Below, piece by piece: positions 46,528-58,300 of a stretch of DNA of 64,000 bases. The stretch is from the NCBI GenBank assembly GCA_963082975.1, contig OY720345.1:19184491-19248490 (forward strand), in the 5' to 3' direction. Source of the DNA: Labia minor. Lineage: Eukaryota > Arthropoda > Insecta > Dermaptera > Spongiphoridae. Under the pieces are notes generated by a model. The model saw only the letters and a program-made list of their open reading frames with translations. It made no database searches and was not told the DNA's origin. Position numbers and translations under genes: made by a program. Positions within the stretch are counted from its first letter, which is position 1; every line of letters begins with the position of its first letter.

Positions 46528-49500
46528 TTATTCCTGGATTTTAGTGAAATATGCAAGTTCACTTAATTCTACTTTGTAATCACGAAGCCACACGGGCCCT
46601 GTAATCTCCGAATTTCTTAATTCATCCTTCCATCGTCCTGCTGGTAAATAAATATCTCTTGATCTTGCATTTTCTTCAACAACAGGCGCCACAATTAAAT
46701 CTTCACCAAGAAGAAATTCTAAAAATTAAAATATAAATGGGATTAATTTAAAATTAAAATATATACTAGCCGTTCACGGCATCATATGCTGCCGGCGGCA
46801 TAAAACTCTTCTTAGAGGGACAGGCGGCTTCTAGCCGCACGAGATTGATTAATAATAATAATTTATATGAAATTTTGTTTCAAATACTTACAAAACAACA
46901 CAATGTTTAAATATAAAATTAATAACGTTATTTACAAATCGTAGTAATATTTTTTTTTTATTTTTTTTTTTTTCAATATATAAAACAAAATTTTAAAAAA
47001 ATGAAGTTAGTAACAAATCAATAATTTTGATAGGTTTTTTCTTTTTATATTTTTTATGTTTAATAAATTATATTTTATTAATATAAAATTGTATATAAAT
47101 TTAAGAATTAGAATATTTCAATTTGTATTTCCAATTTTTTTTTATTTTTAATTCTATAAAAATTGTAAATTCTAAAATTCTAAATTTGTAGCTCACTTCA
47201 TAATGCTAGAGACGTTTCATACTTAAATACATACATAGGAAATTATATATATTGATTGCTATTTTTATTATTATTATATTCAAGACACCATTTGGGGATG
47301 GGAGGACAACGAGCAAGAAAATCAACATAATGTTTGAAAGGATCCGTTGAACTGATCATACAATACCTTTACCCTGCTTAGTTCATGTACTTTCATAAGA
47401 TGTATAAAATTTAGAGGTTTTTATTATTAATATTATTATTATTGATTTATTTTTGTCTTACGATCATCTATATTGAAAGTTTGAGGATCAGTAGGAGCAA
47501 TCCACCACATTGGAGGATTTATAGGAAATCCAGTTTCTGTTGCCAACTGTGCTAATTCCATAATTTTTTGAGCATATTGAGCATGAAGACTTGTATATTT
47601 TCTAGATATTTCAACGGTCTAAAAGAAAGCAAGCATTCATAAATAAATAATGTAATTAATTATAATCGATGAATAGGTTTACTTCTGAATCATAGTCCCA
47701 AGGCGCATAAGAGAATTGTAACGAGGGCATGAATGTATTAGCCTCGAGCCATCGGATAAATAACTCTTTAGAGGGAAGTTCACCATATCCATTTCCACCA
47801 ATCATATCCGGTAAAACAAATGAATAACCCTGAATATTCATCACTAAAAGAGTAGTAATGAGGGTGCGTAAACCATTATCATAACCCCATCTATATAGAA
47901 CAATAAACATTCAATTATTCTCAAGTCTAATTTATTTTAAAACAACATAATATTATTTATATTTATTTATAATAATTTCTTTTGAAACTAATAATTATTT
48001 ATTCACCTGCTGTCTTTATCAAGCATACGAACAAAAATATCTAAATCTTGGGATTTTGCCCCTGAACGAACTTCAATGAAATTTCCAAATTCTGCACATT
48101 TATCTACATATGCTTTTGTATATGCCATGGGTATTAAAGTTTCATCAACACTTGATAAGTAGGCATCTTTAGGCATCCAACTCGATTCACCAGCGTCAAA
48201 TTTAAAGGAATCAATTCCATCATTATCACGTAACGCCTTAAAAAAAATTAAAATCCATTTTTGTTAAATATATTTATAGAAATAATCCCATTTACTACTG
48301 AAAGTATCATATTTTTAATTATTTGAATAAAAAAAAGATTTGAAAATTGAACTGATAGATCTCGTTGAAGTTTCTAAGTTTAACCTGAATTTTTTTTTCA
48401 ATTTTGAATTTATAAAAGAAACTTTGAAAATAAATAATAAAATAAATAGGTTAAAACGTAAGTTATTAAAAACACTAGGTTTTAAGTTTCATATAATATT
48501 TATTTATTTATATTGAAACTTAAAACCTATTGTTTTTAATAACTTAAGTCTTTAACCTACTATTATTTATTTTTTCAGATTCTTTTATAAATAATATTAC
48601 AATTTTACTGTGAAACTGTTAATGTTTAATTTTATTAATTGATTTTAACCTGAATTCTTTGAGCCCACCAATTGGCTGCATCTTGATTAGTCATATCGAC
48701 AATTCCACCTGAACCATCCCACCAATTAGTTTTTGTATCACCATCTTTACTTGATACAAAATAATTTTTATCTATTGCCTCTTGATATTCAGGACAATTG
48801 TCATTAATAAAAGGATGTATCCATAATGTAACACGAAATCCTAAAAATAAATATATTATTTTTTATAAAAACTTATAAAAAATGTAAAGGAATAAAAAAA
48901 AAATTAAAAATATGAATAAAATTAAAGGAAGTAATTAATAAATTTAATCGATTATTTATATTTTATCTATTGTATAATGTGAAGGGATTATTATATTGTA
49001 TGAATATATGATAGAGTAGATATATATTATTTATTTACTAATTATTCATATTGAAAGACTGATATGATCTCAAACAAGTGGATAAGTGGATTTATATCAA
49101 ATTATATAATATGTTTTTTATCGTCATTAATTAATTATCTCATTTGATAATCAATTTGAAAATATTTGTAATATTTTATTTTTAATAATAGAAAAGCAGA
49201 TAAGAGCGATTTTTAAGAAAAAAAAAATACTTTAAAAGGACAAAAATTTAAACTGAATCTTTGTTTTAGTCTATCGTTTCAATATTCCCCCTCCCCTCCG
49301 TTTACAATCAAATGTATACAATAATAATATACCATATATTGAGTATTTTAGATTCTTTTTTAAATTATTATTAAATATCTAGCAAAAAAAGGTTTTTCTG
49401 CGTGCATTTGTACTTTTCTTATAGTCAGTTAATCAATTTTTACCGACCGACGATAGTAAGGGAGGTATTGTTTTCACACCAAATTTCACATGTGGAGATT

Positions 49501-50809
49501 TTTACATATCTCCACGAATCATGCATTTTCTTAACAGAAAAAAGTATTTTTAGCATGATGTCTGTCCGTCCGTCCGTCTGTCCGTCTGTCCGTCCGTATA
49601 GATGTGTATAGCCTGAACGGCTCAACCGATTTTGATGAAATTTGGTATATTTACTTAATGAATCAGTGGGATGAATTGTTCAACTTTTGGTGCAAATCCG
49701 GAAACCGGAAGTGGTAGTATTAGCGATCGACGATAGGAAGGGAAGGGTTATTTTCACACCAAATTTCACATGAGGAGATTTTTTTATATATCACCACGAA
49801 TCATCACTTTGTATTGGTTTTATCCTCGGGAAAATCATATTTATTAGTTTTTTCTTGATTTAAAATTATATGACGTAATCCAGCCATTCATGACGTCACA
49901 GCCTGGTCTTGCATATATATTATAAATAAAATAAAATTAAAAATGTTTATATTTATTATTTATGTATCCATATCTGTTTTTTATTACATTAATAGATATA
50001 TTAAAATTATTTGAAATTGTTTCTGTAGCTGGAAATTAATTTACTTCAAACCGTCGGTCGGTTCGGATCTGGCCACAGGTCAACTTATTTTTAATAATAT
50101 ATTTTCTTGGATATTCTCATGTTCCTCTAGGAGGGATTCCCTGGGAATCGCTGATATAGCCGATTTAAATGTAAAATGTTTTTTTAAGAGTTTAGTTGTA
50201 ACATATATATATATATATTTAGAAATGTAAAAATTATAAAAAAAAATGTTTACCTTGATTTTTTAATTTATCAGTCAATTGTTTCATATTAGGAAATTTA
50301 TTTTTATCAAATGTTAAACTGCCATAACATGTTTCCCAAAAGTCATCAATTTCCAATTGGCTATTATTGAATTGATTATTAGTAATTTCATCAGCAAATT
50401 TTTGTATTATATCACTATTAATATCTTTTTTATATCTTGCCCATGTTGACCAAATTGGATGGGTTACCATGCGTTCATCAGGCACACCACGTGGTTTAGC
50501 TAAAAAATACATTTTTATATATGTTAGTACTAATATATAAAAATGTATTATATTATAATTGGAAAACATTCGTTTGGAAGACCAAGGAGAGACGCGGTGA
50601 ATGGACACTATAGGAAGAGACGTGAGAGAGATGGGAGAGGGAAGGAGTTGGATGGTGTTGCCTCAGGATAGGTATGCTGGGAGAAACTGGTTGCTGGGGG
50701 AAAGAAGACGCACAGAGAGAGAGAGAGATAGAAAAATTATTATATTATATTAAAAATAAAATAAATATATTTTTGATTGAATTGATTCTTAAAAAGTAGG
50801 GATTATTTG

Positions 50810-50850
<41 letters not shown>

Positions 50851-51164
50851 TTTAATGATTAATTCTAAAGAGATTAGAATATTAAAATGTATAATAATAA
50901 TTGATCTTTTAGTAACTTACGAATCAAATTTTGACGTAACATTGCTTCATGTGCTTTCCTTACATCATCACCAGTGCATTTTATAAATGAGAATTTGGTG
51001 TTGGTGGAGGGCCAAAAATATGGAGGAGAGTCAATTAGATTTCGATAATTCATTACTAATTCATTTTGTTCAAGAAATCCTGGAGAATCCAATATTAATG
51101 TTGATTCACCAGATGAATAAATAAAATATTTTTCGGTAATTGCTATAAAAAAATATACTCATAT

Positions 51165-51203
<39 letters not shown>

Positions 51204-53313
51204 AATATTAATTTTATTATTTAATTTGTAAATTATATATTTTTTATAAAATTAGTTTTTTTTATTTGAAAACTATTATTTACTATTTAATTAATAAGTA
51301 CCGGGACCCCGAGCCTCGGCTCGGTACTTAAGTTAAAAAAAATGATTCAATATTATTGGGTTTGGCTGATAATATTAATACCTGGGACACCGTGCTCTCG
51401 CTCGACCCTTTAAAAAATATTAATATACAATTCTTTAATTATTTATTACAATTATTAAATGTTGCATCATTGGATCAATCTGATTAAAATGAATGGAACT
51501 TGGGGTTATTAGGTATGTTTTTCTAAGTGCATGAATATTTTTTTTTATTGGAAGAATGATAAATATATATCGTAATTTATAATTATAAAATATTATTAAA
51601 ATATATATTTTTAATTTTATTTCGAAATTAAATAAAAAATTTTAAAATATTTTAAATATAAAAAAATATTAATACAATATCCTTTAAAAAAAGGCGGGAG
51701 TCAAATTTCAATATGAATGTCATTTGTGACGTCATCCATATATAAATTTAAATTAAGAAAAAACTAATGAAGATGTATTTTTCCTGAGATATGATCAATA
51801 AAACTCAATTTTTCTTTATAAATACTATATCTAGTGTGAATTTGAAAAAAATCGTTAGAGCGGTTTTCGAGAACCCATGGCTAAACAAACAAACAAACCA
51901 TTTTAGCTAGCATAAGAAGATAAGTTTAATCAAATATCTCACATTATGATTTAAAAAATATTTTTTAAAAATAAAAAAAAAATCTAAATTTACCTTGATT
52001 TGCGCCACTCTGCGTAACGTAGGGCTCTTGACCAAATCTTAATGAATTCATTGGCCAACGTTGTTCCCAATATTCTGGGCCACCATAACGTTCAATATTA
52101 TTTTCAAATGCTAATGTAAAATTATCCAATGGTTCCAGTGTGATATTTACACATAAATTATCCAAAGGTTTAAAATGGATTCTTATTTTTTCCTCATTTG
52201 TATCATTATTATCCCATTCATAGCATTCCTCATTTTCCATTTCATAATTAGAAGTACATAATTTCGGTTTTCCATTCAATTTATTAGATTCAATTCTTAA
52301 ATATGGAATATTATTTTCTGAAATTATTTTTGAAAAAAAAAATGATAAAATAAAATAATTTATTTTCTATAAACTGGATTCTAAATGAAAAAAAATTTAG
52401 AATCTAAATTTAATAACATTTAACCTTCATTTTCTAAATTTTTTTAAATATTTATTATATAATATTATCTGTCTTTAGCATTATTGAATTTAGAAAATCC
52501 TTAGCTACAACAATATCATTCCTTCAACCGTCCCTATCCTGAGAGACCTCAATCCAATTCCCTATTATCTGTCTTTACATTTTCCTAATACCATCTCCTT
52601 GATTTGTTCTCATTTGGTTTTCCTTTAATCCAGTGATTCTCAACCTGTGAGGGGGGAGGCGAGTATATTCGAGAGAAAATTTCCGACTTTTTTTTGCAAT
52701 ATGGTTCTATATTTTCGATTATTTTTCAATTTTTTCAATATGGTTCTAAAAAAAGGTCAGATGATTTTGAGATGCTCTGAAACATTTCCGATGGTAAGTG
52801 ACGCGATGAAAATTATAATTGAAAATTGGGCTGTGAATACTAAAAGGTTGAGAAACACTGCTTTAAACAAACTTCTAGTTAAACTTTTACCCATTTGTTC
52901 TAGCCACGCGTACCGATATTGATTTGAGATGCAGAGGTTGTTATATATAAAATAAAATATTTATTAAATTATAAATATTTAAAAAAATTTGTATAATTCC
53001 ACGCAGTGTTTTCCTGAAACGTTACAGCTCTCTTTAATTTATAATAAATATTTTTGGATAAATTTAATATCCACTAAGGAAAATATTTGTTGCCTCCCCA
53101 CCCTCTCTTCATTGAATGTTATACATTTCCTATTGATTATTTTATTTATTTATTATTTTAGACCTTAAGTTTAAATGCAATATCGTCAAATTAAAAAAAT
53201 TACTTACTTTTTGAAATGAATTGAATTCCATTTTCAATAAATTGTTTATCATTGAACCCATAAATATTTTCTAAAGTTACAATTATAATAAAAATCACAA
53301 CAGAAAACTTCAT
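46528..53313 (-). CDS. GH31 glycosidase, myogenesis-regulating glycosidase (MYORG)-like
   Basis: Nine exons on the minus strand join in phase: 53313-53208, 52317-51994, 51142-50921, 50499-50254, 48840-48650, 48236-48007, 47890-47683, 47618-47462 and 46718-46528, giving 624 aa. A signal peptide (MKFSVVIFIIIVTLENIYG) replaces the membrane anchor of vertebrate MYORG, so the enzyme is probably secreted or lysosomal. N-glycosylation motifs NITL and NFTL lie near residues 100-110. The N-terminal beta domain leads into the barrel (THPIWSTWARYK, FRVTLWIHPF, WWDGSGGIVDMT). The nucleophile is in FKFDAGE (Asp377) and the likely acid/base is in MLDKDS (Asp436). GYSFVLPDMIGGN and MPSLQFSYAPWDYD follow, then the C-terminal beta domain (GEDLIVAPVV, LPAGRWKD). 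Human MYORG is an alpha-galactosidase; the insect substrate is inferred only to be an alpha-glycoside. Confidence 0.9.
46765..46850. repeat. LINE 3'-end-like fragment
   Basis: A short GC-rich block starting TATACTAGCCGTTCACGGC, of the same general type as 17742-18345. It lies in the last intron of the GH31 gene. Confidence 0.45.
48428..48575. repeat. Palindrome with arms of about 67 bp
   Basis: The left arm (AATAGGTTAAAACGTAAGTT through ACTAGGTTTTAAGTTTC) and the right arm (GAAACTTAAAACCTATTG through AACTTAAGTCTTTAACCTA) are near-complementary around a loop of about 13 bp. It lies in intron 5 of the GH31 gene. Confidence 0.75.
49439..50081 (+). repeat. HINE-like repeat family B, full copy with 3' hairpin
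   Basis: It starts ACCGACCGACGATAGTAAGG, has a (CCGT)n tract at 49563-49598 and a second start-like block near 49722, and ends CCGTCGGTCGGT followed by the hairpin GATCTGGCCACAGGTC at 50066-50081. It lies in intron 4 of the GH31 gene. Confidence 0.72.
50565..50735 (+). mobile_element. LINE ORF2 3'-end fragment
   Basis: It reads FGRPRRDAVNGHYRKR-like sequence and then AGAGAGAGATAG, parallel to the end of the fragment at 23940-24384. It has many changes, so it is an old, short copy. Confidence 0.6.
51300..51950. repeat. Dispersed repeat related to 1640-2160
   Basis: It contains GGGACCCCGAGCCTCGGCTC, AATATTAATACCTGGGACAC, TTAAGAAAAAACTAATGAAG and CGTTAGAGCGGTTTTCGAGA, and ends near AAACAAACAAACAAAC. 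This resembles an RTE-type LINE 3' region. It has no ORF. It lies in intron 2 of the GH31 gene. Confidence 0.5.
52631..52860. mobile_element. hAT-type MITE, 230 bp
   Basis: The ends are CAGTGATTCTCAACCTGTG and AGGTTGAGAAACACTG (inverted). The flanks CTTTAATC / CTTTAAAC match at 7 of 8 positions. It lies in intron 1 of the GH31 gene. Confidence 0.83.
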
Positions 53314-53823
53314 TGAAATTTTTTTGTTGTTTATATCAATCAATCACAAATAAAATGATATCAAAAATTTTGTTTGTCTATTATATATATAATGATATAA
53401 TTCAAGTGGGTTCTTATTAAATTGCTTATCAATATTTGAATTTGTTATTTGATATACTAGTAGAAATAGGGGAACTTGGTTGGTAATAATAACTCTATAG
53501 CTTATGAGCAGTGGGGGTAATTAAAAATATTAAAATAAATAAATATAAAAATTGATCTGAATTTTTTTATGCTGAAAATGAATTTTTTCTGAACTCAAAC
53601 TGAAATTATTCTAGAGTTTTATATTTATTATATTTTAATATATTTGGTATAGAATGAAATTTTGCATAGAAATATAAATGTTCCTAGTATTAAATTAGGA
53701 GATGTGCACTAGCGCATGTTTAATTTTAATTTTTTATTAGGTAAAAATTATTTGTTTTATATTAGAAATATTTTATATATTAATTAAAATAAAAATTAAA
53801 AAAACATTAAATATTGAATCACA

Positions 53824-54110
53824 TTTAGGCGCCACAGGGTGCGATGGCTAGCGTCGCTGACTCACATTCTCGTGGTCCCGGGTTCAAGTCCCGAGCTTGC
53901 CAAGGGAACTTCTCTAGCTGGGATCTATGGGTCGGAGACAATCCAGCCTCCGGGATCAATACTGGTAAGTTACTTGATAAAAAGTAGCGCCTCCGATCAA
54001 GAAAATCAAGGTAAAGGTTGATAGGACCCGTTCTACTGATCATAGGACACATCATTTATATAACCGACTTGATCCTTGAGTAGGACGTACAAAAGTCAGA
54101 GGTTTTTTTT
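53824..54110 (+). mobile_element. tRNA-derived SINE, copy 4
   Basis: The head has A-box-like ATGGCTAGCGTCG and B box GGTTCAAGTCC. The tail is ACGTACAAAAGTCAGAGG then T. It is flanked by a perfect 12-bp duplication, TATTGAATCACA, at 53812-53823 and 54111-54122. It lies between the GH31 gene and YJU2. Confidence 0.9.
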
Positions 54111-54122
54111 TATTGAATCACA

Positions 54123-55325
54123 CATTTCATTATATAAAAGATATTATGTTTATAAATATATAATTTTATAAAGATAGAGAGGAGGAGGGGGGAAATACAA
54201 ATTCTTATAATTTGTTTTTAAATGTAGCTGAGTAGTATAGGACAAGGGTTCAAACCTCAACTAAATCAAATTTGTAAATAACAGGTTACGGTGATGCAAA
54301 TAATAAAATATATTAATAATAAAACAAAACCATGAGCATAACGAATATATGTCTTAAATTATAATAGCCTTATAAAACATTGTACATTCCTCCTGTTAAA
54401 AATGATAGGTAATTAGGAGAAAGATGAGACAAGGAACGCTGCATCAATAATATATATTTAAAAACTAAGAAATTAATTTTTGATCACTGTACAAACGTAG
54501 CCACTTTTAGTTCAGTGAACTTTCCCCTAATCGTAAATCGGTAATGAAATATAAAATATGATATATATAATTCCAATATTAAATTAAATAAGAGATTAGA
54601 AATATGATATAAACAATTGGGAAAATCTCTTAATAATTTTTTTTAAAAATCTAATCTAATAGAAAATTGATTTTAATGAGAGGTGATTATAAAATTTTTC
54701 TTAAATATGAATATTTTTTAAATAATTAAATGAAAAAAAAATGTTTCTTGATGAAAGTAGGAATTGGATTAGATAATTCTCTTGATAATATTCTAATCAC
54801 ACATTTATAACAATAATTATTATTTTTTTATAATCTTTTATTTATTTAATTTGCATTAAATTATATAATTTATATAGTATAAATAAATGTATAAATCTTA
54901 TATATATAGTATAAAATTTTAATGAAATTATATAATAGTCTAAATATATAAAAAATTCTGAAAACTAAATTTTAATTATTTTTTTCATTTTCAAAAATTT
55001 CATTGCATTGAGAACCCAGGGTTTTTATGTTACTAACATAAATAAACTTGGATCTCTTTTGGATAAAAGGTATTGAATTAAATACCTTATATTTTAATTA
55101 ACAATAATATGTTTAGTTAAGTATATGCATTTAAATTCGAAAAATTAAAAACATTATTGTCTGAATAATCTAATATTCAAATATATTGATATTTTTGTTT
55201 AATTTGGATTTAAGAAGAATTAATAATGATAGTATAATAATTTAAAATTATTTATAGATATATACATATTGATTAATACATAGATAATTGGTTTAAAAAA
55301 ATTAATTAATATAATTGAATTTTCT
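54123..55325. other. Intergenic AT-rich sequence
   Basis: This lies between the GH31 5' end and the YJU2 3' end. It has no coding signal and no complete repeat. Confidence 0.55.
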
Positions 55326-58300
55326 TCAATCGCTATCACTACTACCACCGCTGTATGAACCTAACATGGATAATGCATTCATTCCTTCTTGTCCAGATGT
55401 TGTAGTTGTTGTTACAGTGGTAGTAGAAGCGGCTGAAGTTGTTGTTATTGTTGCTGATTTTGGTTTAACTAGAGTTAATCCATTAACGCGTTTGTTCATT
55501 TGACCAATACTACGATTCCACACTTGACCAGTTGAACGTTCAATATGGACAGGTTTCGTTTTAATCTGAAATATAGGAAATAAAATAAATATAGAAACAG
55601 AAATTGAAAAGTAAGTAAAAAAATATAAATAAATTCAATATATTAATATATATATAGATAAATATATAATAAAAAAAAATAAAATAAAGACCCTGCAATT
55701 AAATATCTTTCTAATCTAAAAAAATATTCTATTCAATAAATAAATCAAATTACTTACCAATGTTTCTTGTTTAAATATTTTTGGTTGTATTTTTGGTTTG
55801 TTGTTCTCTTCTACTTTTTCATTTGTCAATTGAATTGAAGCTTTTTCTTTTGATGTAAAAGATAGACTTTCCTTTTTATTTTGCTGATCCACTTCATTTC
55901 TTATTGATTTAAGTTGTTTTTCAATTGACTCTTCTAAAGATTTATTTTTATCTTTCTTTTTATCATTTTTATGATGATGATGTTTCTTTTTTTTCTTTTT
56001 CATTGGCTCTTCTTCTTCTTTTTCACATTCTTTTCGGTCCTTTTTCTTTTTTCTTTTGCTATTTTTTAATTCTTTTTCATTATCATTATTACCCTCTGGT
56101 TCCTTTTCTTCTTTTTCTTGTTTAATAATTTTTTCAATCTTTTTTATTACATTGCCATCAGCATCAATTTCTTCTATTATTTCTTCAATAACTTTTTTTG
56201 GGCCAAAAACTGATCTATTTAAACAAAAAATAAAAATAAAGTAGAATATGTAACATACGATATTAATAATAAATTAATATAAATATTTACTTAATATATT
56301 TTTCATCTTCTTGTTCTTGTAACTCTGCTAAACGTTTAGCTGCTTCTTCATTATCATATTGAGATAACATAGATTCATAATCTACTGTCCTTTGACGTCG
56401 ATTTAAATCTCGTAACTCTTCTAAGGCCTCTAAACGTTCCAATTCTTGTTTTGACTGTTTCGTACGATTTTCTAACAACTAAAAATAATAAACGAATTAT
56501 ATATTTAAATTATTATTCCAAAAGTGTTTAGAGAAAAAGTATGTGATTTATTAAAAAACAATTCTAATTGTGAAAAGGAAATGTTTATTTTATGTTTGTT
56601 TTTTTTACGATAATTAATTTGAAATAAATTCAGTCTAGAAATTTTAAAGATTTGTATTATAATGAAAAAATCAATATTAAAAACATTTGAAACTGGAATA
56701 AATCGACAGAAGAAATCAATTTTGTCGAATCTCGGATCCAATTCTAGCCCCAGAACTGTTTCGAAAATTTAAGTTTTCAATTCAATTTTCGGTGTAGTAA
56801 GTTAAGAAGGATTAAGACAATTCGATGTAAATTTCTTTTTATTAAAGAAATAGTAATAATTCATTTAAATTAATACAACATTGAGGTTTTCTGCCATATA
56901 TATTTTATATACTAGTTATAGGATAGTGAAAAATAAATAAATATATACCTTCATTGGATTAGTGGCTTCATCTTCTTTCCTTTCATCCTCTTCACGTTGT
57001 GCTTGTTCTTCAGCCAATTTCAATGCCATAAAATTTCTAGTAGCCCCAGCTTCAATTTCATAATCTGTATTTCTTGGGTCCGTTTTAAATGATATCTCTT
57101 GTAAACAACGGGTGCACTAAATCAATATATTAAATAAAATTTATTATTTTATTTATTTTATTATTATTTGAAATTAGTAAAGATGAAACCAGTAAATGTA
57201 TTCATCCACTCCTACATACTCATCACACTGATAGGTTGAGGTAAAAAAAAATATTATAATTTAATTTAATGACGGATAAAACACTATAAGACTATAACAA
57301 ATATTATAAATAAATATTATTTTTTTTGTCAAAAGAAAGTAGTAGTATCTATATTAACTGCTTTTTCACGTCTTTGTCATTAGGAAACTCTTTTTGATAG
57401 TGAAAGAAGTGAAATTGTTCATCAAAATCGCTATCAGATCTACCTTAAAGGAATTTTTCAATGTACGAGTGAAACAAGCAATTGAGATTGGTTATTTCCA
57501 CAGTTTAATTTTGTTGCATTATTAAATATATATTAAATAAAAAGAAATTATCTGTGGGTAAACTATATAAAAATTAAACATACTTTTATATAAAAACGAT
57601 AAATTCTTATTCCAAGATAATCTTGTCCTTCAACATCTTCTTTTCTTGCATTAAACTTTTTCCCTTTATAAATATATTCTCCACATGTTACACAACGCAT
57701 ATTGAATGGTGCCATTAATCGTACAGTATATTGACGATTTTTAGGCAATTTCATACGAGGGATTTTCGACGGATCAAAATCCGGTGGATAATATTTCTGA
57801 AAAAAATAAATAACAAGTTATTTTTTATTTTTATATATTTTTCAAGCAAATTTATATATGAATTTTAAATAAGATTCAATATGAGGAAGAATGCTGAAGA
57901 TGATAAAAGCAATTTATAGAGAAACAAAATGTGAAATTGCCCATTAAGGGGTAGCCTATTTAGAACCCTATATGTAAAAGATTTGGCAGAAATATGGGAA
58001 AGTTTTAATATAGGAGGCTCAGTACCGGGTAACAAAAAACATATTTTGCATTAAATATGCAGACGAAATGGCGGTGATAACTGAAAATGAGGAAGGAATG
58101 AAAGAAATGATTAAAACTCTGAAAAAATATTGTGAGGAAAATGATCTTATAGTAAATAGTGAAAAATCCAAAATGATAAAATTTAAAAATAAAGGATGGA
58201 AAAGGAAAATAATAAAATGAAAATACGGAGATAATATTATAGAACGAGTAGAAAGGATAAAATATTTAGGATATTACTTAAATCAGTGGTTCCCAAACTT

